DNA of 64,000 nt. It comes from Phanerochaete sordida (Eukaryota; Basidiomycota; Agaricomycetes; Polyporales; Phanerochaetaceae). The notes under the pieces are model-generated. The model saw nothing but the letters and a program-made list of their open reading frames with translations, made no database searches and was not told the origin of the DNA. Positions 11,855-23,495 of this stretch are shown here, in pieces. The stretch is from assembly GCA_019973155.2 (NCBI GenBank), contig BPQB01000084.1, positions 1-64,000 on the forward strand. Direction: 5' to 3'. Position 1 is the first letter of the stretch; every line of letters starts with the position of its first letter. The translations under genes were made by a program, and so were the position numbers.

Positions 11855-13393
11855 ATGTTGAGGGCGTGGCTCTCCGCGAGCGCGCTCGTCGCTGCACTGG
11901 CAGCGCACTCTGCCGCAGCGTCGTTCTCCTTTGCGGGCTCGAACCTCTACTACGCCGCGGGTTTGTACCCACAGGACCGCGACACCCTGCTCAGGTATAT
12001 TTTCCTCTCTGCTCAGTGCTGTGACGTCGCTCATCGTGGTGCAGCGGCCTCCAGAGCGCCGGGATGAAGGTCTTGCGCGTGTGGCTCGACGGACAGTCCG
12101 AGACGCAGAAGGTAGGCTCTACGGGTCTTGCCCGCGAAGCACAGCTGACGGGGCAGCAGGGCACGAACATCCGCCCGTTCCCGAGTCTCGAGCCGACGCA
12201 GGTGTGCAACGGCGTGGCGTCGTGCTACAACGACACCGTATTAGAGCGGCTCGACGAGTGGTTCCTCCCGGCGCGCGCGCACGGCATCAAGGTGCGTGCA
12301 TCCCTCTCGAGCACCCTCCGTTGCCTCCCACTCCCTTGCGCGCGTGCTCACGCCATGGCAGCTCCTCATCTCGATGCACAGCTACAACGCGCTGCCGGGC
12401 GACGTGTACGGGCAGACGTACGGCGTGACGGGCTTCTACGAGGACGCGGACGCGCAGGCCGCGTTCGACGCGCGCCTCCGCCACGTCCTCGAGCACGTCC
12501 ACCCCACGCTCGGCCCCTGGAAGGACCTCGACGAGTACATCTTCGGCTTCGAGGCAGAGAACGAGGCCATGATCGGCATCGTGAGTGCGCTCGGAAAGAC
12601 GTGGGAAGGGGGCTGACTGGCGTGGTAAGGATGGCACTGGCGCATACATCCGTGCGCATCAGGAATGGTGGGCGAGCAGCATTTCACTGGGCGACTGTTG
12701 TCTGACGTCCGCGTAGGCAATGTGATCGCGCGAACACTATCCGCGGAGAGTTGGGTTCTAACGAAGGCGTAAGTCTACTTTTTTACGATGGTATTTACTT
12801 GGTTTTGAGTATTGCGGTCCGCAGATCCTCGTCCTGACCGGCGGCGAGTCCTGGGTCGATGAGTCGGTGCAGGACGGCTTCCTGTCGTGCCCGACCCTCG
12901 ATGTCATCTCCCTGCACGCCTACAGCCCCGGCGACTTCAACACGACGTTCCTGCAGACGTACATTCAGCGCGCGCAAACAGCGGGGAAGAAGCTCCTCAT
13001 GGAAGAGTGGTCCGTCTGTCTATGTCTTTCACTCGCGCTTTGGCACTGAGGTCTCCCCAGGGGCGCTTGCTACTACGACACGGATCAGAATAACTGCCCG
13101 AGCGGGGACGCGCTCCCGACGGCGACACGGAACACTAACCTGCAGACGTGGGCGTCCGAGATCACGGCCGCGGGCTTGCCGTGGCTCTACTGGCAGGTTA
13201 TCCCGAACGCTGACCCGCACGTACGTCGCGAGCATCAAAAATCTGTGAATTGCGTGTGCTGACTGCTATACAGTGGGGCGGCGACTACGAGATTGGGGTG
13301 AACACCGACCCGTCATGGAGTACGCTGGAGGCTGCGTCGCTCGCGGCCCTCCAAGCGCCTGCGGCGTTCGATTTCGGCCCATGGCTGCTGTGA
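11855..13393 (+). CDS. Secreted glycoside hydrolase, GH5-like (clan GH-A)
   Basis: Predicted 370-aa secreted enzyme. Nine exons: 11855-11994, 12045-12111, 12160-12291, 12362-12580, 12630-12667, 12717-12768, 12825-13009, 13061-13220, 13274-13393. A signal peptide is clear (MLRAWLSASALVAALAAHSA). The fold signature NLYYAAGLY...MKVLRVWLDG is that of GH5-type beta-glycanases. The Asn-Glu pair at 180-181 (EAENEAMIG) fits the acid/base and Glu-277 in MEEWGACYY the nucleophile. No carbohydrate-binding module is attached. Mannan or a related beta-linked wall polymer is the likely substrate, but the subfamily cannot be settled by eye. Exon 3 starts at a tandem acceptor (cagcag) that could add one Gln. 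Confidence 0.82.
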
Positions 13394-13575
13394 GGATGCC
13401 CTCGTGGTTGGAAGGGCTGAGTCGTCGGTTGCTCTTCCGTGACGTTCCGCAGTACATCGTGTGCCAGATAGATATAGAGGTACAATGCATGCTCGAGCGC
13501 CGGGGAGGATGAGGCTGCATTTGAAACAGCCACTGTGTAAGAACGAGCGAGCAGGGTTCTCAAAAGTCAAGGGTG

Positions 13576-15115
13576 TCATGGAGTCGACAAGGGGGTGGGT
13601 GGCGGCAGCTTCGACAGGACCTCGAATGAGGAGCCGACCTTGAGTCTTTCCGCCAGACCGTCAGCTTCCACTCGACAGTCGGCTTGGAATTGTTGAAGGC
13701 CGGGAATGCTGAGTCGTGCGGTGCAGTTCTGGACGTCATCGAGTCAGACGATGTTGTTCATCACAGGGAGGTCCGTACGCACCTTCATCAACAAGAACGG
13801 GTCTCTGACGATCAGCGGATGCTGCATCCAAGCTGTCGGCTCGTCACCTTCAGTGATTGTCAGCGGCTCGTCAAACTCGTTCACGCCCTGCGCCTCCGTG
13901 GCCTCTTCCGCTGCCGCTGCGACCTCCTCCTCGTCCAACTCGCGTAGCATGTCGACGGTGTTCTCTTCTCTCTCTTCCGGAGTCGGCGGCGGCTTATATT
14001 TTGTGTCTTTGAAGTACTGCCTGTGCCGCCGGACCAGTCCGCCGAGCCGAATGTCCATCGCGCAATCCAGGTACGAGTGCTCGTAGCCCCAATATCTAAT
14101 CTCACGCGGTCAATCTACGCTCCATGGCCGTAGCAGCAGGGTACACACCGATACCAGAGGTAGAGCGCATCCTCCTGAGAGCCAAGGAATAAACGAGGCA
14201 GCCAGCCCTCCTCTTTGTGGTTGAAACGGGTATCGCATAGCAGCGCTGGACCTTTGCTGACCCTCGAATAGAACACGGAGGATGGAGCGTTAGGCGACAG
14301 CGTAGAAGGGCCCTTTTGTAGATTCGGGAGGGCACCGTGGGCCTGTCAATTAGGTTAGAAGGGGCGACCTTACAGCATTTGGCGTACGGACCTGGAACAG
14401 GCCAATTGCCATGAGAGACATTGTGTAGCTGTTTATGAACGGTGCCCATTTGCGACGCGCGGCCCAGTCCTTCACCGCGCGGATGACATATGGTAGAAGC
14501 GGCATAGTCGTACAGTAAGCCTTGAGAAGCTGGGTATTTCGCCAGCCAAGCTGCTCATTCACGTTGATGTCGCATGATATGTTGTATTCGCGATGACGAA
14601 ATTTCACTGCACCAGACGATGTCAGTGAAGTCTGTTCAAAAGGATCGATACAACGGACCCACCAATGGGCACAGAAGCTTTGGAGATGACTTTATCGACA
14701 TGGAAGCCCGCTCGACGAAGCACTTTGCCTAGATGACTGCATATCGAGGCTGAGCGTAGTTCACACTTTGATACGCGATGATATTCACTTTACGTTGTAT
14801 ATTCCTGTTGGCATGTTGGTGATGAGTGTCCGGTGGAAAACATGGAGACTGATGACAACATACGGCCTTTCTTGGCTGCCCCAGGCGCGAAACCTTTTGG
14901 ATTGTTAGGATCCTAGCACTGGTGAGCTTGAGACTTGCACAAAACGAAGTCATACGCACCAAAATGACCAAATCAATATCGCTTTCTACAGTGTCCGCAC
15001 CATAGCATGTGCTGCCAAAGGGCCTCACTTTGTACCCGTAGCCGTATTCCTGCTGCACAGCATCTTGGACTTGTAACACCGTAGCTGCGCGGTCTTGAAC
15101 AAGACGAGGAGGCAT
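13576..15115 (-). CDS. Cid1-family RNA nucleotidyltransferase (poly(A)/poly(U) polymerase)
   Basis: Predicted 389-aa non-canonical polymerase that would add A or U residues to RNA 3' ends. Exons: 14960-15115, 14864-14912, 14789-14804, 14663-14736, 14392-14606, 14149-14342, 13783-14095, 13576-13728. The polymerase-beta-type core shows GS at residues 34-35 and DID at 46-48 for the metal ions. The central domain follows (RAVKDWAARRKW), then a PAP-associated domain around RYWGYEHSYLD. The third exon is only 16 nt. The N terminus is short for the family, so an upstream non-initiator exon is possible (an acceptor-like tag precedes the ATG). It converges on the GH5 gene and diverges from eIF3l. Confidence 0.85.
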
Positions 15116-15605
15116 TCTTGGCCATTCCGGCAGCTAGGGTGCCCTGTTAATCACATACGGAGAAATGGGGTTTGAGAACGCACTCGTTCGAATTCGCGTA
15201 TGGCAGGCCCACTTCCACCCGGTAGCCCGGTTAGCAGGTATGATGGGTTTTTATTGCCCCGCGGTCGTGATTGGTCTCGAGCTGCGTGAGGCCGCGGCTG
15301 GGCATGATTATCCTAGATGATATTGGTTCGAGGTGCGTTGACTTTCAAGTAGAAGAATCACGTACGGAGAGCGACCGCCGGCATGGCTCGTAGATAATTG
15401 GAGAGGAGAAATGGTTACGTTTGCCGAGGATTTGTGCGGGCCATGGAAACTGCCTCATTAACGGACGCGACGGGTAGAGGATGGGTGCAACCAGAAGGAT
15501 GCAGCGGGCAAGGAGGGTATGGGCGCCAACTGCCACATATGGAAAGACGCTTTGCGACTGCGAGCTTGGAAAATTCAGCAGGCATCTAGACTTCGTCCAT
15601 CCACC
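15116..15605. other. Divergent promoter region between the Cid1-type gene and eIF3l
   Basis: A 490-bp gap that serves both start sites. No coding or RNA signal beyond a possible unplaced 5' exon of the Cid1-type gene. Confidence 0.45.
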
Positions 15606-17845
15606 ATGGCTCAACAACGCACCGCTATCTGGGAGGCTGACCTCGATGAGGACTTCCACGACGTCGATCTCAACCTTGCCATTGGAAACTATGGCCAAAA
15701 CGGACTGTACAACGACGGTGCGCAAGACCCCAAGCTCTTACTCTTCACTTGCTCATAGTGCTACAGAGCAGCCCCGGATAGACGAGGCGACTATTCTTGC
15801 TGTGCAGCAGCAAGTCGCTCAGCAAGCCGCACTTGCGCAGGTTCCGGATGCTGTCAAACGCGTGAGGCCCGCCGACCGCCTACTGAGACCGCCCCGCTGA
15901 TCACTTGTGCCTGTAGTTCATCGTCCACTTCCACCAAGCAGTCCTCGACAACAACCTCCCCGAGATTACCGTTGCGTACGAGAGCGGATGGAACAGGTTG
16001 ACGGAAAAGTTCTATGCGAAGACCGAATGGCCCGAAGCCGAGGTCATTGCGCCTCTGGTAAACGACGGTGCGTCTCACAGTACCTCCTCAATACTCCCGC
16101 TTATCTCTCTCCCTCAGACCAAATATTCCTCATCCTCTACCGCGAGCTGTACTACCGCCACGTTTACTCGCGCCTCCAGCCAGACATCGACGATCGTTTC
16201 CACTCTTACGAGAACAGCTGCGAGCTGTTCAACTACCTCCTTAGTCAGTGCTGCACTCATCCTTCCTGCCGCACGATTTGGCTCACAAATTGATAGACTC
16301 TGACGGCCCTGTTCCTCTCGAGCTGCCTGAGCAGTGGCTCTGGGACATCATCGACGAGTTCATCTACCAGTTCCAAGCCTTCTGCGTTTGGCGGTCAAAA
16401 GTCAAGTCAAAGACTGAAGACGAGCTCATGCTCTTGGCTGATGCCAGTCAGGTGCGCTACCGACGTATTTGCACCGGCAGCCTTTCAATCTGAGCACCCT
16501 TCCTAGGTCTGGAGCTCTTACAGCGTCCTCAATGTCCTCTACTCGCTGATTCAAAAGTCAAAAACCAACGAGCACATCCTTGCTCTGCAGGAGGGGAAGA
16601 GCCAGGAGGAGATTGCGTGCGTCAGTTGACTGCCATACAAACGCTCCCGCTCACCTTAGTCTTAGCGAGATCGTCGGCGACTACGGCGTGCGCCCTCTGT
16701 ACAGGATGCTCGGCTACTTCAGCATCATTGGCCTACTCCGTGTCCACAGCCTTCTCGGTGACTTCACCCTCGCGCTCAAGGTGATGGAGAATGTCGAGCT
16801 TAACCAGAAGTCGCCCTTCACACGCGTAACCGCGTGCCACGTGACGACCTACTACTACGTCGGCTTCTGCTACATCATGCTGCGCCGGTACCCCGACGCG
16901 ATTCGCACATTCGTGTCTATCCTCAACTTCATCCTCCGCATGCGCCAGTACCACACGCGCAGCTACCAGTACGATCAGATCAACAAGACCGCAGACCGCA
17001 TGTATGCGCTGTTCGCGATCTGCACTGCGCTCTCGCCGACGCGTGTGGATGACAACATCTCCAACATCGTGAAGGAGCGTTATGGCGAGCAGTTTGCCAA
17101 GATGTCTCGCGGGTACGTATCGTCCCGCTCTCGAAGTCGTATCACTCGCTGAATCGTTCGAACAGTGACGAGGGCATTCCCGCGTTCGAGGAGCTCTTCC
17201 TGTACGCTTGCCCGAAGTTCATCTCCGCGAACCCGCCACCGTACGAGGACGCGGAGTTGCTGCAAGCTCACATCGAGGACCCGCCCATGGAGCCTGCGCA
17301 GCGCCACCTCTCGCTCTTCCTTTCGGATGTGCGCGCGCAGGCACCCGTGCCGACGCTGCGCAGCTTCCTCAAGCTGTACACGTCGCTCGACGCGACGAAG
17401 CTTTCGAACTTCCTCGACGCCGACGAGGAGGAGATGGTACAGCAGCTCATGGTCATGAAGCAGGCCAGCCGCAGCATCAGCCGCGTCGACGGCCAGAAGG
17501 GCCTCCTCTCCGGCGACATGATCAAGACGAGCGACCTCGACTTCGTCATCGACGAGGTGCGTCCCTTGCTGACTCGTCGCTGTGCCCGCCGGCTAACGTG
17601 TTCCACCGTAGAACATGGTTCACATCGCGGAGTCCACCGTCGGCCGCCGCTACGCCGGCTGGTTCATCCGCAACACCGAGCACGCCCAGCGTGTGCTCGA
17701 CACGCTCAAGAACAGCCCACTGCCCATTCCGCCCAGGCCCGCGAAGCCGGCGCAGGCCGCCAAGACCGACGCCGCCGCACCCGCGGCCGGCACGCCTAAG
17801 CCTGCGGGCCAGAAGGTCGCTTGGGGCGGCGTCAAGGTCGCATAA
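15606..17845 (+). CDS. eif3l: Translation initiation factor eIF3 subunit L
   Basis: Predicted 606-aa core subunit of eIF3, which organises the 43S pre-initiation complex. Nine exons: 15606-15717, 15767-15861, 15917-16067, 16118-16243, 16297-16451, 16507-16616, 16666-17112, 17166-17556, 17612-17845. Family landmarks in order are [25 protein letters not shown], the long helical block [20 protein letters not shown], the PCI domain towards the C terminus and the near-invariant [20 protein letters not shown] close to the end. An Ala/Pro-rich tail follows. The mixed acidic N terminus ([13 protein letters not shown]) also matches. This is a housekeeping gene with ordinary introns of 49-55 bp. Confidence 0.97.
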
Positions 17846-18255
17846 AATGTAGCGTTATAGACTTGTATCCTTGATCGATGTTCTTCCTTTGCTGCTGAGC
17901 AGTGCATGGACGTGTTCGAGCTAGAGAGTGTGCGTGGCCTGCACGCGGTTTGCAAGGGAGGTAACCACCTCACCGGCGTTTGACGCGCAAGTCGCACGAG
18001 CAATACCACAACATAGAACAGGCCAGTCCATTTGATATCCAACACTCAGTGATTCTCGCACAGAATTCTTCCCCGGCAGAAAGCCATTTCATGTCTCGAC
18101 TGTACAGAGCGACAGGAGCGTTCACCGTCCAGGAATAGTAACCGGAGGCCTTGACGCTCAGGCTGAGACAAGTGCAAGACAAACTCCACGATAAAGCGCA
18201 TCTATGCAAGACGTCTATTATACGGTACATTCTACAATTTTGTTCCTACGTGTAG
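17846..18255. other. Intergenic between convergent 3' ends
   Basis: A 410-bp gap holding the two 3' untranslated regions of eIF3l and the flavin oxidoreductase. Nothing else seen. Confidence 0.5.
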
Positions 18256-19597
18256 TCAGTTCGGGAGTTTCCTGAAGCGTTCGGGCCTGACGGAGCCGTC
18301 CGCGAAGGGGTAGTCGACGTAGCCCTCGGGGCTGCCGACGTTGTAGTAATGTGCGCGGTCGCCCTTTTCCGCAGACACGCCCTTCTGCCAGCGCGCGGGG
18401 AGGTCGGGCTGCAGACACGAGGGTTAGGCGAACCGCGTGGACAACAAACGTATTGCGACGTACGTTTGAGATGAACAGCCGGCCGGCGGCGATGAGGTCG
18501 CCCTTCTTCTCGGCGACCTCGAGCGCGAGCTCGCGGGAGTATCCGCCCGCGCTGATGAACGGCCGCGGCGCCCAGATGTCACGGAGGAAGTCGTTTGACT
18601 GGAGGCCCAGTCAGCAAGCACGCACGCACACTTCCATAGCAGCCGGGCTCACCTCTCCCTCCTCGGGCTCGCGGTCCGTGTTGCCCTCGACGCGGGGCTC
18701 GACGACGTGGATGAACGCGAGCGCGGGCCAGCGCTTCGCGAACTCGGCGACGACGTACGCAAACGTGGGGCGCGGGTCCGCCATGCGCATCGCCTGGAAG
18801 CGGCCCCACGGGCTGAGGCGGATGCCGACCTTGCTCTGGCCGACGGCCTGCGTGACCGCGTCGAGGACCTCGAACGCGAAGCGCGCGCGGTTCTCGACCG
18901 AGCCGCCGTACGCGTCCGTGCGGTTGTTGCTCACGTCCTGCAGGAACTGGTCGATGAGGTACCCGTTCGCGCCGTGCACCTCGACGCCGTCGAAGCCCGC
19001 GCGCACGGCGTTGCGCGCCGCGGTCGCGTACGCCGCGACGTATTCCTTGATCTCTGCGCGCGCGGTCAGCACGCGGACGGAACGACAGGCGGCGCGTGCA
19101 CTCACCCTCCTGGGTCAAGGGGCGCGGCACGCCGTGGTCGGGCAGCGGGATGTCGGACGCGGCGACATAGGGGTAGTCGCCCGACGCCTTGAGGAAGTCG
19201 GCGTTCGCGGCGCGGCCGAGCGCCCACAGCTGGAGGTAGATGAAGGAGCCCTGCGCGTGGACAGCGTCCGTGACCTGCGAACGCGGCACGATGAGCACAT
19301 CGCACGCGAGCATCGTGGGAGCGGGAGATAGCGCACCTGCTTCCAGCCGGCGACCTGCTCGTCGTTCCAGATGCCGGGGACGTTGGGGTACCCGCCTGCC
19401 CACGCGGTGATGAAGGTCGCCTCGGTGATGAGGAGCGTGCCGGGTGTGCTTGCGCGCTGCGCGTAGTATTCCGCCATGAGCGGCGTCGGGACGTGCTTGT
19501 CCGTGGCGCGGAAGCGCGTGAGGGGCGCCATCACGACGCGGTGCTGCAGCGTCGAGTCGCCGACCTTGAGGGGCGTGAAGAGCTTAGGCTGGGACAT
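18256..19597 (-). CDS. Old Yellow Enzyme, FMN-dependent NAD(P)H oxidoreductase
   Basis: Predicted 372-aa flavoprotein that reduces activated C=C bonds such as alpha,beta-unsaturated aldehydes and ketones. Exons: 19337-19597, 19106-19274, 18653-19053, 18464-18598, 18256-18408. The family start [20 protein letters not shown], the flavin-site APLTRFRA, and [12 protein letters not shown] are all present; His-170, Asn-173 and Tyr-175 match the substrate-binding pair and proton donor of yeast OYE1. The C-terminal phosphate-binding FMN region ([16 protein letters not shown]) is intact. Length equals the family norm. A Yap1-type site lies 85 bp upstream, which suggests oxidant or electrophile induction. 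Confidence 0.94.
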
Positions 19598-20306
19598 GGC
19601 AGTGGTAGTACGAGTGCGAAGGGGGAGTGTAATGCAGGCTCTGTGCTCGCAGCACTGTTAATATACGACCCAGAGAGCGCGTTAGTAAGCGTGCGCACCG
19701 TGTGCAATAGTAAAATTCCAGCGTTTTCGCCACTGTGGGACGGCCCGGGTATACTATACCGAGCCCCCGCATTGCTCACCGAGGCTATGGAACTTAGCCG
19801 TTGCTATAAGTTGCCGTCGTAACCGCGCTGTTCTCGACCTGCAAATCGAAAGCAAATCATGGGAGACTTGAGCTAAAAGCGGTGGGCGTCAGTCGAAATG
19901 TTGCGCAATAGCACTGTGCCGGTGTAGACAGCGGTCGGTGCTGACTGTACAAAACGGTGCAGATGCTGACCGCAAGTATCACAGGGGCTGCGCGGCGTGT
20001 CAAGGTCTTTCCCGATACTGCCTAGCCGCAACACGAGCGTCGTAGGCGGGATCAATGTTTGGCTCGCAGGGTGAGGCGCGAGGAGCAAGGAACAGGATGA
20101 GTAATCCTCGAGATACGTCCGCGCCAAGACCATACGAGAGCGACGAGTTCGAGAAAAACGGTCAGGTTAGCTGTGATGTACAGCGCAGCAAGATATCCAA
20201 GGCTGTATAGTCCGGAATGCAGGGGTAATACACTAAAATACAGATTAGCGTGAGTAGGGTAGGCATCGTCCTACAAACCAAGGCGGATCGTAGGCGACAT
20301 ATCGTG
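19598..20306. other. Intergenic between Old Yellow Enzyme and SYN8
   Basis: About 700 bp. Besides the Yap1-type motif, a short palindrome (gggtatactataccg) lies at 19747-19761. No gene supported. Confidence 0.45.
19682..19688 (-). promoter_or_regulatory. Yap1/AP-1 response element candidate
   Basis: The heptamer reads TTACTAA on the coding strand of the Old Yellow Enzyme gene, 85 bp before its start codon. This is the preferred fungal Yap1 motif, and yeast OYE genes are Yap1 targets. A 7-bp match can occur by chance. Confidence 0.45.
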
Positions 20307-21177
20307 TCATGTCTTGAAGACGATAATGAGGATGAGCAGAACGAAGATGATTAAGCCAATCATGACAGTAGAACCTGTACCAAATTGGTAAGCAGCCAGG
20401 GTTTCGAGCGTAAGGGTAGCCACGTACTGTTCTCCTTGGCACCACGCGCGACTCTGTCCAGCTTCCTCCGTGCCTGGCTGAGCCTCGTCCCCGTGTGATC
20501 AACCTCCTCGTCCAGCGACTCGAGCAGGCCGTGGTGCACGTCCAGCTCCTCGTTTATCTGCAGCGAAATGTGGTGCTGCCGGCCGATCGACTGCGCGAGC
20601 TCGTCGAGCCGCACGTCCTGTTCGTTCATCATCTGCTGCTGGGTATGGAGCACTTCGTGCGTCGCGGGGTATGCATCTTCTGGGTCGTCGGTATACGGCG
20701 CAAAGTGGGCCTCGTCGGACTTCGTGTCGTGCGCGGCCTGCGCATGCGGCGCCGGCGAGGGCAGGTGGGGTCTCGGGAGGGACGAGGTCGAGGGGACAGG
20801 GCTCGGGGACGCCCGCGCTGGCGGAGTCTCCTGCAGGCTACGCTGCCGTCAGCTCTCGTGCGCGCGCACACAGGGACGGCGACGAACCTCTGGATGCCCG
20901 CCGCCTCCGCGTCGGGGCCGAGCATGCCGCGCATGCGCTCGTACTGGCTCCTGAGGAGGCGCACGGCCTCGGTGCTGCCCTCCGCGTCCTCGAGCGCGAG
21001 CACGCCGGTGCGCAGCTGGCCCAGGTTGCGCGTGATCTGCGGGAGGTGCAGCGAGTCGCCGCCTGCCGCGAGGCTCTGCAGCCGCTGCCGCTCGAGCAGC
21101 AGGGAGAGCGTCTGCGTCGAGAGGGACGTGAGCTTCGCGAGGGTCGCCATGGGGGTGATAGAGGCAGAGCGGGACAT
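20307..21177 (-). CDS. SYN8: Endosomal t-SNARE Syn8 (syntaxin-8 type)
   Basis: Predicted 255-aa tail-anchored SNARE acting in fusion at late endosome and vacuole. Three exons: 20888-21177, 20428-20837, 20307-20374. The N-terminal helical part (ATLAKLTSLSTQTLSLLLERQ) is followed by a Pro/Ser-rich linker (about residues 100-140). The SNARE motif runs near 165-230 with the zero-layer Gln in a Qc-type heptad (LDVHHGLLESLDEEVDHTG). A single C-terminal membrane helix starts with STVMIGLIIFVLLILIIV and leaves only three residues outside. The first intron was placed at gttcgt/cgtag to keep GIQSLQETPP in frame. Confidence 0.87.
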
Positions 21178-21666
21178 GGCGCGGGGTCGTCTCGACTGAA
21201 AGCGTTGGACGCTGCTCGGATTAGGCGCCTACGCACACGCAAGGCGCTCATGACCGCATGCGCCGCAGTGGGTGCAACGCGACACCCAACTCCGACGTTC
21301 TCACAGGCAAGATGATGCAGGCAGATGGTGCACAGTACGTATCTGATAATTCGAGAGCATTTTATAAATTTAAGACGAGCAAGTAGCGAGTGCGGGCAGG
21401 TCCCTGCGTCTGGCGCCACATTATCGAGGTGCCGCGACTGCAGTCGCTGACCCTAACGAATGCTCAACAATTGTGTGGTGATGACTGTGATGAAGCGTTC
21501 CCCTGGCGACGAGCTCGCAAAATCCTCAAGATGTTATGGGCAAGATTCCGGGCCTATGTATCAGTTCCGAAGCGCGGCAGCGGCCGCAGTCCAAGACGTC
21601 AATTAGTCCGTGAAGATGGTATGGTACAAAATGCTGAAGAACCGATGACACAGAAGGGGAAACATA
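21178..21666. other. Intergenic between SYN8 and the P450 gene
   Basis: A 489-bp AT-richer gap with no coding signal. Confidence 0.5.
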
Positions 21667-23495
21667 TCACTCGGCATTCCTGACCAGCTGCAGGACCTGC
21701 GCAGAGCGCGGACGGATATCGCATTTGAAGACCGCAGGCGTGCTGCAGGCCACATCAGCAACCAGCCTCGACCAACCAAACCGGGTGACGTCACTCACCG
21801 GAAGACAGAGTTGTTGTAGTCGACGACGGGCGGGACAGGCTTCCCGCTGTCGTCCTTCTCGACGGAAAGCTCCGTCGTGTGCAGCATCGTCGCCATCACG
21901 ATCCACAGGCTCTCCTCGATGAGGTGCAGCCCGGGGCAGCGGCGGCGCCCGAAGCCGAACACGTACGGGCGCGGGTCGCGCCGCTTCGCGGTCGCCTCGT
22001 CGACGGGCTCGAGGAAGCGCTCGGGGATGAACTCGTGCGGGCGCGCCCAGGTGTCCTCGTTCCGGAGCATGTTCCAGATGTTCGCGAACACGAGCGTGCC
22101 CGCCTTGAGGTGCATGCCCTTGTACACGTCGTCCTCCATGAGCCGGTGCGGCAGCCCAAGCGGCACGGGCACGCCCCAGCGCAGCACCTCGCTCATGACC
22201 GCGTCGAGGTACGGCAGGTTCGGCCGGTCCTCGAACGTCGGCAGGCGCTGGCTGCCCACGACCGCGTCGAGCTCGGCCTGCGCCTTCTTGAGCACCTCGG
22301 GGTGCAGCACCATCGCAAGCATGAAGAGCTGCACGGTCGTGATCGTCGTGTCCATGCTCGCGGAGTACATCGAGTTGGCCGTCCACCGGATGTCGAAGTC
22401 GCGCTGCGGGTCGGTGGTCTCACCCTTCTCGTTCCGCGCTTCGTCAAGCAGGGTCGTCACGAAGCAAGGCACCGCGGTGCCTGTTTTCTGCAGTGGCACA
22501 ATTGAGCGGCCGCCGGCGACGAGCAGAAATCAAGACGTACGACACGCTCGAGAAGCATCTCGTACGGCTTGTCGACGAACTCCTCCATCTTCGCACGCCA
22601 CACGGCTGCCTTGCGCTTGAAGCCGGCACCCGGGAACCACGTCGGGAGATGTTGCACTGCAAAGCGTCAGCGCGGCGGGTCAGCATCCAAGCGCGCATAC
22701 ATTGACACGGGCGCCACGCACGGAATGGGAAGATGTCGACCGGCCAGATGCCTCCCCCGGACGCGATCTTGTTCGACAGGATGTCCACGCATTCCTGGCC
22801 GAGCTGGAGGAGCGGGTCGGCGTTTGTCTCCACTCTGTATCCGTAGACAGACTGCAGAGTAAGACCGCCGGCGTAACGGCGGATGTAACCCATGTAGTCC
22901 TGGGGGTCTGCGAGGATCCGCTTGAGAAGCAGGATACTCTCGTTTGCGAGCTGCGGGCGGTAGCGCTTGACGGCGGAGATGCCGAAGGCCGTGTTCATGA
23001 GCTTGCGCTGGCGGCGAGAAAAATCGCCGTAGCGCGTGAACGCGACCATGTTCTGGCATCCGCAACTGCCGTCCGCAATGTCAGCTGCCGAGCTGAGGTC
23101 GCTTAGCGCCGGGAACTCACAGTTCGCCGGCCATAACGAGGTTCGGTTTGTCGGAGTAGATGGACCCCTTCTTTTCGAGGAGGTCCTGCGCAACCTCGTA
23201 CGTGTTGCAGAATACAAGTCCTTGACCGAGAAGGTGTATGTACACGATGTCGCCTGTGTGCGTTGGCGTCGGCATCAGCGCATATAGTCAGCTCGAATGG
23301 CGTGGCGCACGCACCATACTGCTTAGACCAGCCCGTAATGCGCAACCAAAGCTCTTTTGCGGTCAGATCAAAGATGTTACCGAGTACTGGCACCGGTTTG
23401 GGGCCAGGCGGGACCGGGAGTCGGTTGGTTTTGGCCGAACGGGACCAAACGTAGAGGGCGAGGGCGACGAGAGCACCGACGAGGATAGTGTTCAT
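21667..23495 (-). CDS. Cytochrome P450 monooxygenase
   Basis: Predicted 512-aa microsomal P450. Six exons: 23315-23495, 23121-23253, 22722-23065, 22541-22656, 21799-22487, 21667-21742. An N-terminal anchor (ILVGALVALALYVW) precedes the Pro-rich hinge LPVPPGPKPVPVLGN. The I-helix reads SASMDTTIT. ExxR is EVLRW near residue 357, PERF is present as PERFLEP, and the heme loop FGFGRRRCPG gives the ligand Cys near 440. It resembles basidiomycete P450s often labelled O-methylsterigmatocystin oxidoreductase-like, a label that does not predict substrate. No other pathway gene flanks it except the Old Yellow Enzyme 2 kb away. Confidence 0.94.

Noticed and set aside
15116..15140. Possible upstream exon of the Cid1-type gene ending in front of the annotated ATG
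   Set aside because: A ctag acceptor precedes an open stretch, but I could not find a convincing donor exon upstream, so the ATG at 15115 is kept.
18256..23495. Secondary-metabolite cluster from the P450 plus Old Yellow Enzyme pair
   Set aside because: No backbone synthase, prenyltransferase or transporter is nearby, and a SNARE gene lies between them.
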